Assembly: GCA_022770365.1 (NCBI GenBank)
Contig: JALEHU010000103.1
Location: 1-54,072 of the forward strand
Source: Blautia sp.
GTDB lineage: Bacteria > Bacillota > Clostridia > Lachnospirales > Lachnospiraceae
Direction: 5' to 3'
Length of the DNA stretch: 54,072 nt
A model generated the notes under the pieces. That model saw only the letters and a list, made by a program, of their open reading frames with translations. It did not search any database and was not told where the DNA came from. Made by a program: the position numbers and the translations under genes. Positions 7,032-14,416 of the stretch are shown here, piece after piece (position 1 is the first letter of the stretch; every line of letters starts with the position of its first letter).

Positions 7032-8393
7032 ATGGCTGCAGATACAGCTGTTATTTTGAATCCGACCAGACTGGTCATTGCTGCATTAATTGGTCTTGTG
7101 ATTTTGCTTGTACTGATTATCAAATGTAAAGTTCAGGCAATGGTGGCAATTTTAATAGGAGCGCTTACCATTGGACTGGCTGCCGGAATGCCGTTTGAAG
7201 ATATTATCACAGCGGTAAATGATGGTATTGGAAACACATTGAAAGGAATAGCACTTCTGGTAGGACTTGGTTCCATGTTTGGCGCGATCCTGGAAGCATC
7301 AGGCGGTGCACAGACTCTTGCAGTTACCATGGTAAAATGGTTTGGTGATAAAAAAGCAGCATGGGCTCTTGGAATTACCGGTCTTGTCATTGCAATGCCT
7401 GTATTCTTTGATGCCGGACTGATCATTTTGATTCCACTGGCATTTTCGCTGGCAAAGAAAACGAATCGTTCCTCTCTGTATTATGCGATCCCTCTGCTGG
7501 CCGGTCTGGCTGTAGGACATGCGTTTATTCCGCCGACTCCCGGTCCGGTTCTTGTGAGTACAATGCTGAATGTAGAACTTGGATGGGTAATCATGGTTGG
7601 AATCGCCTGCGGCGTACTTGCCATGATCGTAGCGGGACCGGTGTGGGGAGCAGTCTGCGGAAAGAAATTCATGATACCGGTACCGCAGCATGTGGCAGAC
7701 CAGCAGGATTTTGACGAGTCAAAGCTTCCAAACTTCTGGACAATTGTTGGAATTATCCTGATTCCGCTGGTACTGATCATTCTGGATTCCATTGCAGGTG
7801 TTGTTGATGCAATGGAGCCGGTTCGCCCGATTCTTGGTTTTCTGGGAGAACCTTTTGTGGCACTTTTGATTGCGACAATTGCCGCCATGCTGATTCTTGG
7901 TATGAAACATGGTTATAAAATGGATGAACTGGAAAAAATCATGACAAAGTCTTTAGAGCCTACAGGTCTGATTCTTCTGGTAACAGCCTGCGGCGGTGTT
8001 CTTCGTTACATGCTGCAGTACTCAGGCCTTGGTGATGTGATCGGAAATGCAGTATCCTCTGCAAATCTTCCGATTGTTGTGGTTGCATTTATTGTAGCAG
8101 CTCTTGTCAGAATCTGCGTGGGATCTTCCACAGTAGCCATGACCATGGCAGCCGGAATTATTGCGGCAATGCCGGAAATTGCCAGTCTTTCACCTCTGTA
8201 TCTAGCGTGTACGACAGCTGCGATTGCAGGCGGGGCAACAGTTTGCTCACATTTTAATGATTCAGGTTTCTGGCTGGTAAAATCACTTGTGGGAATGGAT
8301 GAAAAAACAACTTTGAAAACGTGGACAATTATGGAAACGCTTGTAGGCGGAACCGGATTTATTGTAGCACTGATTATTTCTCTCTTTACATGA
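7032..8393 (+). CDS. GntP-family permease (gluconate/aldonate:H+ symporter)
   Basis: This 453-residue membrane protein has about 12 hydrophobic helices and GntP family motifs: AMPVFFDAGLIILIPLAF, GHAFIPPTPGPV, and near the C-terminus VCSHFNDSGFWLV. GntP carriers import gluconate and related hydroxy acids with protons across the inner membrane. An AGGAGGT ribosome site lies 7 bases before the ATG. It is followed after about 100 bases by the dehydratase, with no terminator seen between, and preceded by an FCD-type GntR regulator. The substrate is likely an aldonate, since the products feed KdgK and KdgA. The length is typical (about 440-455). Some members carry D-serine or fructuronate, so specificity is not certain. 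Confidence 0.9.
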   Translation: MAADTAVILNPTRLVIAALIGLVILLVLIIKCKVQAMVAILIGALTIGLAAGMPFEDIITAVNDGIGNTLKGIALLVGLGSMFGAILEASGGAQTLAVTMVKWFGDKKAAWALGITGLVIAMPVFFDAGLIILIPLAFSLAKKTNRSSLYYAIPLLAGLAVGHAFIPPTPGPVLVSTMLNVELGWVIMVGIACGVLAMIVAGPVWGAVCGKKFMIPVPQHVADQQDFDESKLPNFWTIVGIILIPLVLIILDSIAGVVDAMEPVRPILGFLGEPFVALLIATIAAMLILGMKHGYKMDELEKIMTKSLEPTGLILLVTACGGVLRYMLQYSGLGDVIGNAVSSANLPIVVVAFIVAALVRICVGSSTVAMTMAAGIIAAMPEIASLSPLYLACTTAAIAGGATVCSHFNDSGFWLVKSLVGMDEKTTLKTWTIMETLVGGTGFIVALIISLFT

Positions 8394-8490
8394 CCTTCAT
8401 AATCCGGCAGTATACAATTGATAAAAGTGTAGTCAGTTAATCTGAAACGTAAGTATTAATATAAGTATAGAAATGAAAGGATGGTATATT

Positions 8491-10242
8491 ATGGAATTAG
8501 TAAGTCAGAAAATGCGTGAACTGGCACCGGAGCTGGATCCGCTTCGTATTGGAACCGGCTGGAAACCGGAAGATTTATCAAAACCGCAGATATTTATTGA
8601 GAGTACTTTTGGAGACAGTCATCCGGGAAGCGGTCATCTGGACATTCTGGTGGAAGAAGTTCGTAAGGGTGCGGAGGAAGCAGGCGGACATGGGGCAAGA
8701 TATCACTGCACCGATATCTGTGACGGCGAGAGCCAGGGAACTGACGGTATTAACTACAGCCTTGCAAGCCGTGAAATGATCGCTAATATGATTGAGATTC
8801 ACGCAAATGCCACACCATTTGATGCAGGTGTGTATCTGGCAAGCTGTGATAAAGGACTTCCGGGAAATCTTATGGGCCTTGCCCGTGTAAATATTCCTTC
8901 TATCGTGGTACCGGGAGGCACCATGAATGCAGGACCGGAGATGCTGACTCTGGAGCAGCTGGGGATGTACAGCGCAAAATATCAGAGAGGTGAGATTGAC
9001 GAGGAAAAGCTGAACTGGGCCAAATGCAATGCATGCCCAAGCTGCGGCGCATGTTCTTTTATCGGAACTGCTTCCACCATGCAGATCATGGCTGAAGCCC
9101 TGGGGCTTGCTCTGCCGGGAAGCACACTGATGCCTGCCACAAGCCCTGATCTTCTGGCTTTTGCCAGACAGGCAGGAAAACGTGCGGTAGAAATGGCTCA
9201 GGAGCCGGGAATGAAACCCGGTGAGATCGTAACTCTGGAAAGCTTTGAAAATGCAATTCTGGTGCACGCAGCTGTTTCCGGAAGTACCAACTGTCTTCTG
9301 CATCTGCCTGCCATTGCCCATGAATTCGGCATTGAGATCACTGGTGACACCTTTGACAGACTGCACAGAAATGCACGTTATCTTCTGGATGTCCGTCCGG
9401 CGGGAAGATGGCCGGCAGAGGTGTTCTATTATGCCGGCGGTGTGCCTGCCATTATGGAAGAAATCAAAGAACATCTGCATCTGGATGTAAAAACCGTGAC
9501 AGGCAAAACTCTGGGAGAAAATCTGGAGGATCTGAAAAAGAACGGCTTTTATGAACGATGCAACAAGTGGCTGCAGGATTTTAACGCCCGTTACGGTGTT
9601 TCTGTAACCAAAGAAGACATTATCCGCCCTTATGACAAAGCCATCGGAACAGATGGAAGCATTGCGATTCTCCGGGGAAATCTGGCACCGGAGGGTGCAG
9701 TGATCAAGCACACAGCCTGCCCGAAGGAAATGTTCAAAGCTGTTTTGAACGCAAGGCCGTTTGACAGCGAGGAAGAATGCCTGGATGCCGTTCTGAAGCA
9801 TAAAGTACAGAAAGGTGATGCTGTATTTATCCGTTATGAAGGTCCAAAAGGCAGCGGTATGCCGGAAATGTTCTATACATCCGAGGCAATCAGCAGTGAT
9901 AAGGAGCTTGGCAGAAGTATCGCGCTGATCACAGACGGACGTTTTTCCGGTGCGTCTACCGGACCGGTAATCGGACACTGCAGCCCGGAGGCCTGCGACG
10001 GAGGTCCTATTGCGTTGGTGGAAGAAGGCGATTTGATCGAAATCGATGTGATGGAACGTAAACTGAACATCATCGGTATTCGTGGTGAGAGAAAGACGCC
10101 GGAGGAAGTGGATGCGGTTCTTGCAGAGCGCAGGAAAAACTGGAAGCCAAGAGAAAGAAAGTATAAGAAAGGCGTATTACGCCTGTTCAGTGAACATGCG
10201 GTAAGTCCGATGAAAGGGGCTTACCTGGAATATGACGATTAA
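8491..10242 (+). CDS. IlvD/Edd-family dehydratase, probably an aldonate dehydratase
   Basis: This protein of 583 residues carries the family's iron-sulfur cysteines (ASCDKGLPGN and ACPSCGACSFIGTAST) and the late DGRFSGASTGPVIGHCSPEA motif. The family dehydrates dihydroxy acids: IlvD makes branched-chain keto acids, Edd acts on 6-phosphogluconate and others on gluconate, xylonate or arabinonate. Placement between GntP and the kdgA-kdgK region, with no ilvB/ilvC genes nearby, favours a sugar-acid dehydratase yielding 2-keto-3-deoxygluconate. I start it at 8491, since an AAAGGA site lies 8 bases upstream; an ATG at 8473 would add six residues but sits before that site. The exact substrate is unresolved, and an anabolic IlvD role cannot be excluded. 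Confidence 0.82.
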   Translation: MELVSQKMRELAPELDPLRIGTGWKPEDLSKPQIFIESTFGDSHPGSGHLDILVEEVRKGAEEAGGHGARYHCTDICDGESQGTDGINYSLASREMIANMIEIHANATPFDAGVYLASCDKGLPGNLMGLARVNIPSIVVPGGTMNAGPEMLTLEQLGMYSAKYQRGEIDEEKLNWAKCNACPSCGACSFIGTASTMQIMAEALGLALPGSTLMPATSPDLLAFARQAGKRAVEMAQEPGMKPGEIVTLESFENAILVHAAVSGSTNCLLHLPAIAHEFGIEITGDTFDRLHRNARYLLDVRPAGRWPAEVFYYAGGVPAIMEEIKEHLHLDVKTVTGKTLGENLEDLKKNGFYERCNKWLQDFNARYGVSVTKEDIIRPYDKAIGTDGSIAILRGNLAPEGAVIKHTACPKEMFKAVLNARPFDSEEECLDAVLKHKVQKGDAVFIRYEGPKGSGMPEMFYTSEAISSDKELGRSIALITDGRFSGASTGPVIGHCSPEACDGGPIALVEEGDLIEIDVMERKLNIIGIRGERKTPEEVDAVLAERRKNWKPRERKYKKGVLRLFSEHAVSPMKGAYLEYDD

Positions 10243-10251
10243 TTAGAATGT

Positions 10252-10296
10252 GAGCCATTGCCTTTGCAGATTTCTATCATGCAGAAGCAGTGGCTC
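10252..10296. repeat. 10-bp stem hairpin after the dehydratase gene
   Basis: GAGCCATTGC at 10252-10261 pairs with 10287-10296 with one wobble. No T-run follows, so it is either a poor terminator or the outermost stem of the structured element that begins at 10301. Confidence 0.6.
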
Positions 10297-10379
10297 GGTC
10301 GCTATTTAGTTCATTAAGCTTTCGCCGGGACTTTAGCACAAGGCGGTAAGTAGGGAGGGGGAGGCGTGAAAAACTGGAC

Positions 10380-10643
10380 GCGCAGAAGAGAGGCGGGAGA
10401 CCGGGGTGCGGAAGTGCTTACGTTCTGTTTCTGTGCGGGCTTCGGCGCCTAAGAAGTACTAATCCCCTGTATTTTTGCTAAAAACGCGAACCGTCTTTCT
10501 GGACTCGCCTTCGGCTCAAACAGTCAGAAATCCGGCCCGCAACGCAAAAATCCACGGGACAAATACTTCTAAGACGCCTGCAGAGTGCACTGAAACAGGA
10601 CGTAAGCACTTCCTCACCCCGGTCTCCCGCCTCTCTCCTGCGC
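10380..10643. repeat. 264-bp imperfect palindrome (arm 1 of the structured element)
   Basis: Outer arms 10380-10436 and 10587-10643 are complementary at 53 of 57 bases. Inner arms 10444-10478 and 10544-10578 continue the pairing at 28 of 35. The centre has shorter pairings and a GCCTTCGGC apex near 10507-10515. Such length is far beyond chance and beyond any ordinary terminator. Confidence 0.9.
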
Positions 10644-10792
10644 TGGCAGTTGGGTTTCCCTTAAAGGGGGAATGAAAAATCAGGGAGGGAATCGAGAGCG
10701 ATAGAGAGCTTGTGCGTTCATCACTGTAATCATACCGCGTGTCATAGCCTGCCGGGTTTTTCACCCACAACCTATAATGAAACCAACTGTCA

Positions 10793-11000
10793 GCCGGAGG
10801 GAGAGACTATGCACCCGTCACAGAACCTTTGGCGAAAAGAGAGTCCGAAGATCCAGCGCTTAGTAAGCACTTGGTGAGGAGCACACACGCGACGAACCTA
10901 CCCCGTAAGGGGTCCGGCGCGAAGCGCAGGAGTGCGGCTTAGCGCTTAGCTGAGGAGGAACGGGCCGTTCTGTGACGGGTGCATAGTCTCTCCCTCCGGC
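10793..11000. repeat. 34-bp perfect inverted repeat enclosing 140 bases (arm 3 of the structured element)
   Basis: Arms 10793-10826 and 10967-11000 are perfectly complementary over 34 bases. The enclosed segment has an ACCCC-GTAA-GGGGT hairpin at 10900-10913 and a repeated AGCGCTTAG at 10855-10863 and 10941-10949. Confidence 0.95.
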
Positions 11001-11284
11001 GTACTGTTTTTCATGCCACCCACTTCATGTTTTCATACTTGAATAAAACTATCGGCGAAAGCCAACGGATCCCCGGTAGTTCACTAAATAGCAATTTTTT
11101 CTATCGAAAAAACGTACTGCTGACATAGTAAAAATGAACAAATACTGCACTGTGATGCAATGCGCGTTTTTCACAAAAATATTTTATAATAAAACTTTTC
11201 TTTTGCGGGCCTGCGAAAAAACTGATAAAATAAACATAGGAAATATGTCGTAAGATGCTGTGGCTTGTATGGAAAGGATGTGGA

Positions 11285-11800
11285 ATGATGTTTGAGACAG
11301 GAGATTATATTGTTTATGGAGGCACAGGAATATGTCAGGTGATGGGTGTTACTACTATGAACATGGATGGAATCCCCAAAGACCGTTTGTACTATATTCT
11401 TCGTCCGGATGGTCATGGGGATGGAAAGATATTTACTCCTGTAGATAATGGAAAACTGGTCATGCGCCGTGTCATGACAAAAAAAGATGCAGAAGATTTG
11501 ATTCGTGAAATCCCTGATATTGCAACTCTGGATATTCAAGACGATAAGCTTCGGGAAGAGAAATACAAGGAGTGCTTAAGAAGCTGTGAATCCCGTGAAA
11601 TGATCCGCATCATAAAGACAATTTATATTCGCAAAAAAGAACACTTTGCCAAAGGAAAAAAGGTAACCGCCACAGATGAGCGCTATCTGAAACAGGCCGA
11701 GGAAAACCTGTATTCTGAATTGTCCATGCTTCTTGGCATACCCAAAAATGAGATGGAGGACTATATAACCGCAAGGCTGGATAAGGTACAGAAAGTATGA
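11285..11800 (+). CDS. CarD/CdnL-family RNA polymerase-binding regulator
   Basis: This protein of 171 residues begins MMFETGDYIVYGGTGICQV, the N-terminal Tudor-like RNAP-interacting domain of CarD/CdnL/TRCF proteins, which contacts the beta subunit. The remaining helical part (KYKECLRSCESREMIRIIKTIYIRKK...) matches the CarD C-terminal DNA-binding domain. CarD proteins stabilise open promoter complexes, often at rRNA and growth genes. The start is set by AAAGGA at 11273-11278; the next ATG at 11288 is equally possible. A TATAAT at 11185-11190 has no clear -35 box. It stands alone between the structured element and the fatty-acid operon, with its own terminator, so no functional link to either is shown. 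Confidence 0.85.
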   Translation: MMFETGDYIVYGGTGICQVMGVTTMNMDGIPKDRLYYILRPDGHGDGKIFTPVDNGKLVMRRVMTKKDAEDLIREIPDIATLDIQDDKLREEKYKECLRSCESREMIRIIKTIYIRKKEHFAKGKKVTATDERYLKQAEENLYSELSMLLGIPKNEMEDYITARLDKVQKV

Positions 11801-11898
11801 GAGAAAGAACTGTCCGGGAGCAGGAATAGCGTTAATTACAAGGAGCGGTTATATAATAAGACACGTTACAATCGATAGTAATAAAGCAGAGAATAAAA

Positions 11899-11978
11899 AC
11901 AGCAGCCAGATAAAAACTGACAATCTGTTTCTTAGAGAGCAGATACTGGCTGCTGTATTTTTGTGTATTTTTTTAATA
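11899..11978 (+). terminator. intrinsic terminator between carD-like gene and fabH
   Basis: ACAGCAGCCAG at 11899-11909 pairs perfectly with 11946-11956 across a 36-base loop. T-rich sequence follows (ATTTTTGTGTATTTTTTT). Confidence 0.75.
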
Positions 11979-11994
11979 AATTTGTAATTGCCTA

Positions 11995-12023
11995 TTGACA
12001 AATACGGAAGAATCATATATTTT
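11995..12023 (+). promoter_or_regulatory. sigma-A promoter of the fatty-acid operon
   Basis: TTGACA at 11995-12000 is followed by TATTTT at 12018-12023 (17-base spacing); TATATT at 12016-12021 is an alternative. It lies about 65 bases before fabH and just downstream of a terminator. Confidence 0.7.
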
Positions 12024-12034
12024 GATAATCAAAA
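12020..12034. promoter_or_regulatory. FabT-like palindromic operator
   Basis: TTTTGAT-A-ATCAAAA is a perfect 15-base palindrome overlapping the -10 and start-site region of the fab operon. It closely resembles the TTTGATTATCAAA-type sites bound by the MarR-family regulator FabT in streptococci. No fabT gene is seen in this window, so the regulator would be encoded elsewhere. Confidence 0.65.
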
Positions 12035-12088
12035 TACTTTAAAACCAAAACAAAAAATATTTAGACCAAAATAAATAGGAAAAGGACT

Positions 12089-13060
12089 ATGATAGGAAAA
12101 GTTTGCGGAACTGGTTCCTGCGTGCCGGCAGAGGTCTGGGATAATCAGAGGCTTGCCGAAATGGTGGAGACCAGTGATGAATGGATCAGAGAGAGGACAG
12201 GGGTGGCCAGGCGCCATATCGCCCGTGGGGAAGAAACCACAGTATATCTTGCGTCAAAAGCATCCATGAATGCTCTTGAAAATGCCGGTATGAAGCCGGA
12301 AGAAGTGGAACTGATCATAGCGGCAACGATTTCGCCGGATCAGATCATGCCAAGTACCGCCTGCGAAATTCAGAAAAACATCGGTGCGGTAAATGCGACA
12401 TGTTTTGATCTGAATGCTGCCTGTACAGGTTTTTTGTTTGCGCTGAATACAGCTCAGGCATATCTGAGTCAGGGGATTTATAAAACAGCTCTGATCGTCG
12501 GAGCGGAGACACTTTCCAACCTGACAAACTGGAAGGATCGCTCCACCTGTATTCTGTTTGGAGACGGTGCGGGTGCTGCTGTTCTGAAAGCAGAGGAGAC
12601 AGGGATTTTCGCACAGGTGACTCATTCTGACGGAGAGAAGGGCGGGGTACTGACCTGCACCAGCAGAAACCGGATTGATTATGAAAACCACGCTGCAGCG
12701 CCTGAAACATACATGCAGATGGATGGAAAGGAAGTCTTTAAATTTGCTGTATCAAAAGTTCCGGAAGCCATTGATGAGTTGTTGGAAAAAGCGCAGATGG
12801 ATGTTCAGCAGATCGATCATTTCCTTCTTCATCAGGCAAATGAAAGGATTATTCGCTCTGTGGCAAAACGTTTGAAGCAAAGCATTGACAAGTTTCCGAT
12901 CAATATGGAAGAATACGGCAACACCTCGTCTGCCAGTATTCCGATCTTGCTGGATAATCTGAACAGAGCCGGAGCATTGGAAAAAGGAGATAAAATAATT
13001 ATTTCCGGATTCGGTGCAGGACTTTCTTATGGAGCAAGCCTGATCGAATGGCAGAAATAA
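12089..13060 (+). CDS. fabH: 3-oxoacyl-ACP synthase III
   Basis: This 323-residue condensing enzyme starts type II fatty-acid synthesis by joining an acyl-CoA primer with malonyl-ACP. The catalytic Cys is C112 in LNAACTGFLFAL, with His in LLHQANERI and Asn in EEYGNTSSAS completing the triad. An AAAAGGA site precedes the ATG. It is the first gene of a ten-gene operon running to 21717, and the operon promoter carries a FabT-like palindrome. The length is standard. As in other Firmicutes the primer is probably acetyl-CoA or a branched acyl-CoA; the sequence alone does not decide this. Confidence 0.96.
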   Translation: MIGKVCGTGSCVPAEVWDNQRLAEMVETSDEWIRERTGVARRHIARGEETTVYLASKASMNALENAGMKPEEVELIIAATISPDQIMPSTACEIQKNIGAVNATCFDLNAACTGFLFALNTAQAYLSQGIYKTALIVGAETLSNLTNWKDRSTCILFGDGAGAAVLKAEETGIFAQVTHSDGEKGGVLTCTSRNRIDYENHAAAPETYMQMDGKEVFKFAVSKVPEAIDELLEKAQMDVQQIDHFLLHQANERIIRSVAKRLKQSIDKFPINMEEYGNTSSASIPILLDNLNRAGALEKGDKIIISGFGAGLSYGASLIEWQK

Positions 13061-13112
13061 AAGTAAACAGAGAAACAAATCGTTGGCAATAAGAAATTTT
13101 GAATAGAAAATA

Positions 13113-13139
13113 GAAGAAAAAGAAGAAAAAGAAGAAAAA
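13113..13139 (+). repeat. 9-bp tandem repeat, three exact copies, upstream of acpP
   Basis: GAAGAAAAA is repeated at 13113, 13122 and 13131 and runs straight into the GGAG ribosome site of acpP. Copy-number change would alter the leader but not the spacing of the ribosome site to the start codon. Confidence 0.85.
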
Positions 13140-13152
13140 GGAGAACAAAATC

Positions 13153-13377
13153 ATGTTAGAAAAAATCAAAGAAATCACAGCAGAAGCATTAGGAACCGAG
13201 GCAGACAATCTGACAGCAGAAACCTCTTTTAAAGAAGATCTGGGCGCAGATTCTCTGGATCTTTTTGAACTGGTAATGGCACTTGAAGAAGAATTTGAGG
13301 TAGAGATTCCTTCCGAAGACCTGGAAGATATCAAGACGATCGGCGATGTAGAAGCATATATTCAGAAGCTGCAGTAA
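13153..13377 (+). CDS. acpP: acyl carrier protein
   Basis: This 74-residue acidic protein carries growing acyl chains on a 4'-phosphopantetheine arm attached to S34 in the GADSLDLFELVMALEEEF motif. Length and composition are typical. A GGAG site lies 9 bases upstream of the ATG, directly behind a purine-rich 9-bp tandem repeat. It is the second gene of the fab operon, where high ACP output is needed; the purine-rich leader may favour translation. A hairpin between acpP and fabK could adjust relative expression, but there is no T-run. Confidence 0.97.
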   Translation: MLEKIKEITAEALGTEADNLTAETSFKEDLGADSLDLFELVMALEEEFEVEIPSEDLEDIKTIGDVEAYIQKLQ

Positions 13378-13404
13378 GAGACACAATCAAGCTGAAAAAA
13401 AGCT

Positions 13405-13442
13405 GTTCAGCAGATATTTTTAGAGTTATGAGTATGCTGAAC
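13405..13442 (+). repeat. hairpin between acpP and fabK
   Basis: GTTCAGCA at 13405-13412 pairs perfectly with 13435-13442 across a 22-base loop. No T-run follows. It may protect the acpP message end or weaken readthrough; this is speculative. Confidence 0.5.
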
Positions 13443-13477
13443 TGTCTCGATACAGTTTTCAAAACAGGAGGCATTTT

Positions 13478-14416
13478 ATGAGAACGAAAATCACCCGGTT
13501 ACTTGGAATCGAATATCCCATTATCCAGGGCGGCATGGCCTGGGTAGCGGAATATCATCTGGCTGCGGCTGTATCAGAAGCAGGAGGTCTCGGTATTATC
13601 GGGGCGGCAAATGCTCCTGCAGACTGGGTACGCCAGCAGATTCAGGAGACGAAAAAGCTTACAGAGAAACCTTTCGGTGTAAACATTATGCTTATGAGTC
13701 CATATGCTGATGAGATAGCCAGAGTAGTAGCGGAAGAAGGCGTCAAAGTTGTTACAACAGGTGCCGGAAGCCCGGAGAAATATATGAAAATGTGGAAAGA
13801 GGCAGGTATCAAGGTCATTCCTGTAGTTGCATCTGTGGCTCTTGCAAAACGTATGGAGCGCTGCGGTGCGGATGCAGTGGTTGCTGAAGGAACCGAGTCC
13901 GGCGGACATATCGGCGAGACAACTACTCTGGTACTTGTTCCTCAGGTTGTGGATGCGGTGAAGATTCCTGTTATTGCGGCAGGTGGAATCGCAGATGGAC
14001 GCGGTATCGCGGCAGCATTCATGCTGGGTGCACAAGGTGTCCAGATGGGAACCCACTTCATTGTCACAAAAGAATGCTGGGTACACGAAAATTACAAAGA
14101 TATGGTTATTAAAGCAAGAGATATCGACACAAGAGTTACAGGACGTTCAACCGGACATCCGGTACGTGCCCTGCGCAATCAGATGACAGGAGAATACCTG
14201 AAAAAAGAAGCCGAAGGTGCGTCTTTTGAGGAACTGGAGAAGCTTACTCTCGGGGGCTTGAGAAAAGCCGTCATTGACGGTGATGTGAAGACCGGAAGTG
14301 TGATGTCAGGACAGAGCGCAGGTCTTGTAAAGGAAAAAATGACCTGTGAAGAACTGATTCAGAAACTTGTAAAAGAGACGGACGATTTGCTGAAAGGAAC
14401 ATCCCTTTATGAGTAA
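13478..14416 (+). CDS. fabK: enoyl-ACP reductase II, FMN-dependent
   Basis: This 312-residue TIM-barrel flavoprotein reduces trans-2-enoyl-ACP in the last step of each elongation cycle. It begins TRLLGIEYPIIQGGMAWVAEY and has the FMN-phosphate loop segments AEGTESGGHIG and VIAAGGIADGRG, as in the FabK/nitronate monooxygenase superfamily. Location inside the fab operon separates it from nitronate monooxygenases. FabK replaces FabI in many streptococci and clostridia and is insensitive to triclosan; that is family knowledge. A strong AGGAGG site precedes the ATG. Its 3' end overlaps fabD by 8 bases, indicating translational coupling. Confidence 0.94.
   Translation: MRTKITRLLGIEYPIIQGGMAWVAEYHLAAAVSEAGGLGIIGAANAPADWVRQQIQETKKLTEKPFGVNIMLMSPYADEIARVVAEEGVKVVTTGAGSPEKYMKMWKEAGIKVIPVVASVALAKRMERCGADAVVAEGTESGGHIGETTTLVLVPQVVDAVKIPVIAAGGIADGRGIAAAFMLGAQGVQMGTHFIVTKECWVHENYKDMVIKARDIDTRVTGRSTGHPVRALRNQMTGEYLKKEAEGASFEELEKLTLGGLRKAVIDGDVKTGSVMSGQSAGLVKEKMTCEELIQKLVKETDDLLKGTSLYE

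Larger units (their letters stand above)
10301..11099. ncRNA. candidate large structured non-coding element with a nested four-way junction
   Basis: About 800 bases have no supportable gene, but long complementary segments nest without conflict. Closing helices: 10301-10310 with 11083-11092 (10/10), 10318-10327 with 11053-11062 (10/10), 10363-10374 with 11006-11017 (11/12 plus a wobble). Inside the last helix three arms follow with only 3-5 base gaps: hairpin 10380-10643, stem 10647-10658 with 10779-10789, and hairpin 10793-11000. The outer stem is followed by TTTTTT, as in an intrinsic terminator on the plus strand. One apical loop is GTAA (10905-10908), a GNRA tetraloop. A weak promoter (TTACCT, 17 bases, TAGAAT at 10244-10249) precedes it. 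The RNA strand, and whether it is transcribed at all, are inferences; a palindromic mobile element is the main alternative. I do not recognise it as a known RNA family. Confidence 0.6.

Noticed and set aside
8578-9978. A 466-codon minus-strand open frame opposite the dehydratase gene
   Set aside because: It is the antisense shadow of a strongly conserved gene; it has no start signal and a composition unlike a protein.
10475-10770. Short open frames of 66 and 84 codons inside the structured element
   Set aside because: They lie on both strands across long inverted repeats, lack good ribosome sites and resemble no protein; they are by-products of GC-rich palindromes.
11052-11082. Possible c-di-GMP-I (GEMM) riboswitch fragment, because GCGAAAGCCAACGGATC recalls the GCAAAGCC segment
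   Set aside because: The upstream half of the aptamer and its receptor are missing here and at 27431, and the downstream GGGTTACC-type part is not present.
10301-11099. Retron, group II intron or CRISPR array as explanations for the repeats
   Set aside because: There is no reverse transcriptase or cas gene in the window, no regular spacer-repeat pattern, and no intron domain V recognised.
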